The notes beneath the pieces were generated by a model. It searched no databases. It was given only the letters and a program-made list of their open reading frames with translations, and was not told the DNA's origin. The position numbers and the translations under genes are program-made. From Hippasteria phrygiana (Eukaryota; Echinodermata; Asteroidea; Valvatida; Goniasteridae), in the NCBI GenBank assembly GCA_037893225.1, contig JAZGUH010000331.1, positions 682,001 through 746,000 of the forward strand: DNA of 64,000 nt, given 5' to 3'. Positions 62,382 through 64,000 of the stretch are shown here, piece by piece. How positions within the stretch are numbered: position 1 is the stretch's first letter; each line of letters starts with the position of its first letter.

Positions 62382-63923
62382 GCCCAATTTCATAAGATTG
62401 CTTAACACACAATTTTCTGCTCACTGACCCTTCGTCCATTTCATAGAGACTAATCAATAAGCACAGCAAAGAGATCAATTTCAAAAGCAGACTTTGCTTA
62501 AAGGTAGTACATCATTTGCAAACATCAACAAATAAAACTACTAAATTATTACAAAATACTGTAGTATACTGTAAGTAAATAGCAGTCTGCGGCACCTGGT
62601 GTGCTGTCGTTTTCAAGAAAAGTGTAAATTTATATCGTTTTCTAACGATTGTCGGCCAACAATCGTTGGAAAACAATATAAATTCAATGTAGTCTAGTTC
62701 CCCGACCTGATAATTCCCTGACGTCAATAAATTGCTTTTTTGTATAAGGTAGGGTCAGGGAACCAGACTACTAGAACAGATTTGTTTTCCCAGCATCTAC
62801 ACTGTACATGTACATATGCACACAAAACAGGTCAGTGTTACAGTATTTGCTAGCACGCTATAAAATACTAACCCCTAAATACATCTATTTCTGAAAATTA
62901 CAGCAAAAGCAAATGATGTATACTACGTAGAGATGCAACAGATACCGCCATGCAGGTGTCACTGTTGGACTTGAGTACTTTTGAGTCCAAAGTGAATGCC
63001 AATGGATTAAGATTGTCTGCTGTGAATGAAGTATGTAGATTATCTAGTCTACATCCATGGAATTCCCTACATGGATATGGCTCGCAGTGTTTTTACACTA
63101 ATAATGAAAAAAATAATGGTAAAGTAATCGGTGAGTACTTTTTGAGCACTTTTAAAGTAACTCTTACTTGTAAATTGCACCTTGAAGGAAAAAACTCTTG
63201 TATTCAGTCAAAGCACTCAACCACAGTTTTCATACTCGGACTCGATTCATACTCTACCACTGGAAGACTACTATTAAGTTCATGTGTGATTTTAAAAAGA
63301 ACTCAAAGTACTCGACTACACCTCAAGCAGTTGTTATTAGCACAACTTGACCATGAAATACAACCAAGAGTAACACAGGCTTTCTTGCTACAACTACACG
63401 TACATGTAGCACAACTTTCCTGCTTTATACAACATATGCTTGTGCTGTAATTTTCTGAAATGGATGGATGTGGGGTTGGTATTTTATAGCAAATGACCTG
63501 TTTTATGTTTATAGATGCTGGAAAAAACCAAGAATAAAATGCAGTTCTTGTAATCTGGTTCCCTGACCCTACTTCAAACGTAACAGCAATATATAGACAT
63601 CGGGGGAATAGTCAGATCAGGAAACCCCTTCACAGATGTATTAACCGATTGCAAACAAAATGTGAACTAACTAAATTTGGTAAATTGGGGCAGTATTGGA
63701 AGGAAAAAACCTCTGGCTTTTTCCAATGATGGTTGACCGACCATCATTGGAAATTGATACATAGTCCCACTTTTCTTGAAAATGACAGCACACCAGGCGC
63801 CGTGATTTCACAGGATGCTTGAGACTTTTATTTACTAAACGTCAAGTAAGATCTTTTATAATAATTTGGTAGTTTTGCAAATGTTGTATATTACCTTTAA
63901 GCAACTGTGTGAAATTGGGCCCT
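62382..63923. mobile_element. GGCCCAATTTCA-ended element containing repeat Q twice
   Basis: Left GGCCCAATTTCATAAGATTG and right the inverse of GGGCCCAATTTCACACAGTT, with TTGCTTAA next to both ends. It contains repeat Q in plus (62,480-62,930) and minus (63,545-63,900) orientation, so most of it can fold back. The middle (62,950-63,450) is AT-rich with ACTCGACT words; an open frame of 166 codons there has no family signature. Confidence 0.68.
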
Positions 63924-64000
63924 TAAAAGAATCAGTGCAAGTTGTAAATCTTAGTGTTAAAACCGGAAATGCTTAGCAATGGCAGCTTGCCAGGAATTAT

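Noticed and set aside
62950..63450. Open frame of 166 codons on the plus strand
   Set aside because: It lies in the middle of a repeat element, has biased Leu/Ser/His composition and shows no domain or motif; most likely chance.

Overview
The window is eukaryotic DNA dominated by transposons. It holds one host gene, a complete ortholog of the ER autophagy and lipid scramblase gene VMP1, on the plus strand from about 10.17 to 51.5 kb. Thirteen exon segments with canonical GT/AG borders and compatible phases join into one open frame of about 418 codons; human VMP1 has 406. Introns of several kb, abundant tRNA-derived SINEs, DIRS retrotransposons, hAT/piggyBac/mariner/Tigger debris and many TACATGTA-type motifs suggest a marine invertebrate deuterostome. 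An echinoderm is my best guess, but this is inference and I cannot name the species.

Layout. 1-933: 5' part of a non-LTR retrotransposon ORF1 on the minus strand, cut by the window edge. 1.2-2.8 kb: arrays of a CCAACTATAGTTGG palindrome, a 128-bp tandem array and a tiny SAP-domain ORF. 3.3-8.4 kb: nested MITEs and hAT-like elements. 10.2-51.5 kb: VMP1. Its introns contain a TA-flanked 2.2-kb element, several foldback elements, a three-level nest at 20.5-23.0 kb, TTAA-flanked miniature elements, SINEs, a Tc1 relic, mariner relics, a decayed DIRS element (34.0-37.2 kb) and a structurally complete but frameshifted DIRS element (40.1-45.4 kb). 52-64 kb: piggyBac, hAT and Tigger transposase pseudogenes, minisatellites and a higher-order tandem repeat.

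Main discovery. The first visible VMP1 coding exon is split by a 592-bp hAT-like insertion flanked by the 8-bp target duplication ATCAAAGG. The last G of the left duplication plus the first T of the transposon make a GT. The AAAG of the right duplication supplies an AG. Splicing there removes exactly 600 bp and restores the uninterrupted reading frame, so the transposon appears to have become an intron, or to be a new insertion tolerated through splicing.

Other notable points: a three-copy DNA transposon family with consistent 4-bp target duplications; two long hairpins with unrelated arms but the same GGCGAAGCCGAG apex; a head-to-head SINE pair inside a single 14-bp target duplication; and several hAT-like elements that share one internal core but have different ends. 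No prokaryotic features, CRISPR arrays or canonical rRNA/tRNA genes were seen; the tRNA-like sequences are SINE heads.
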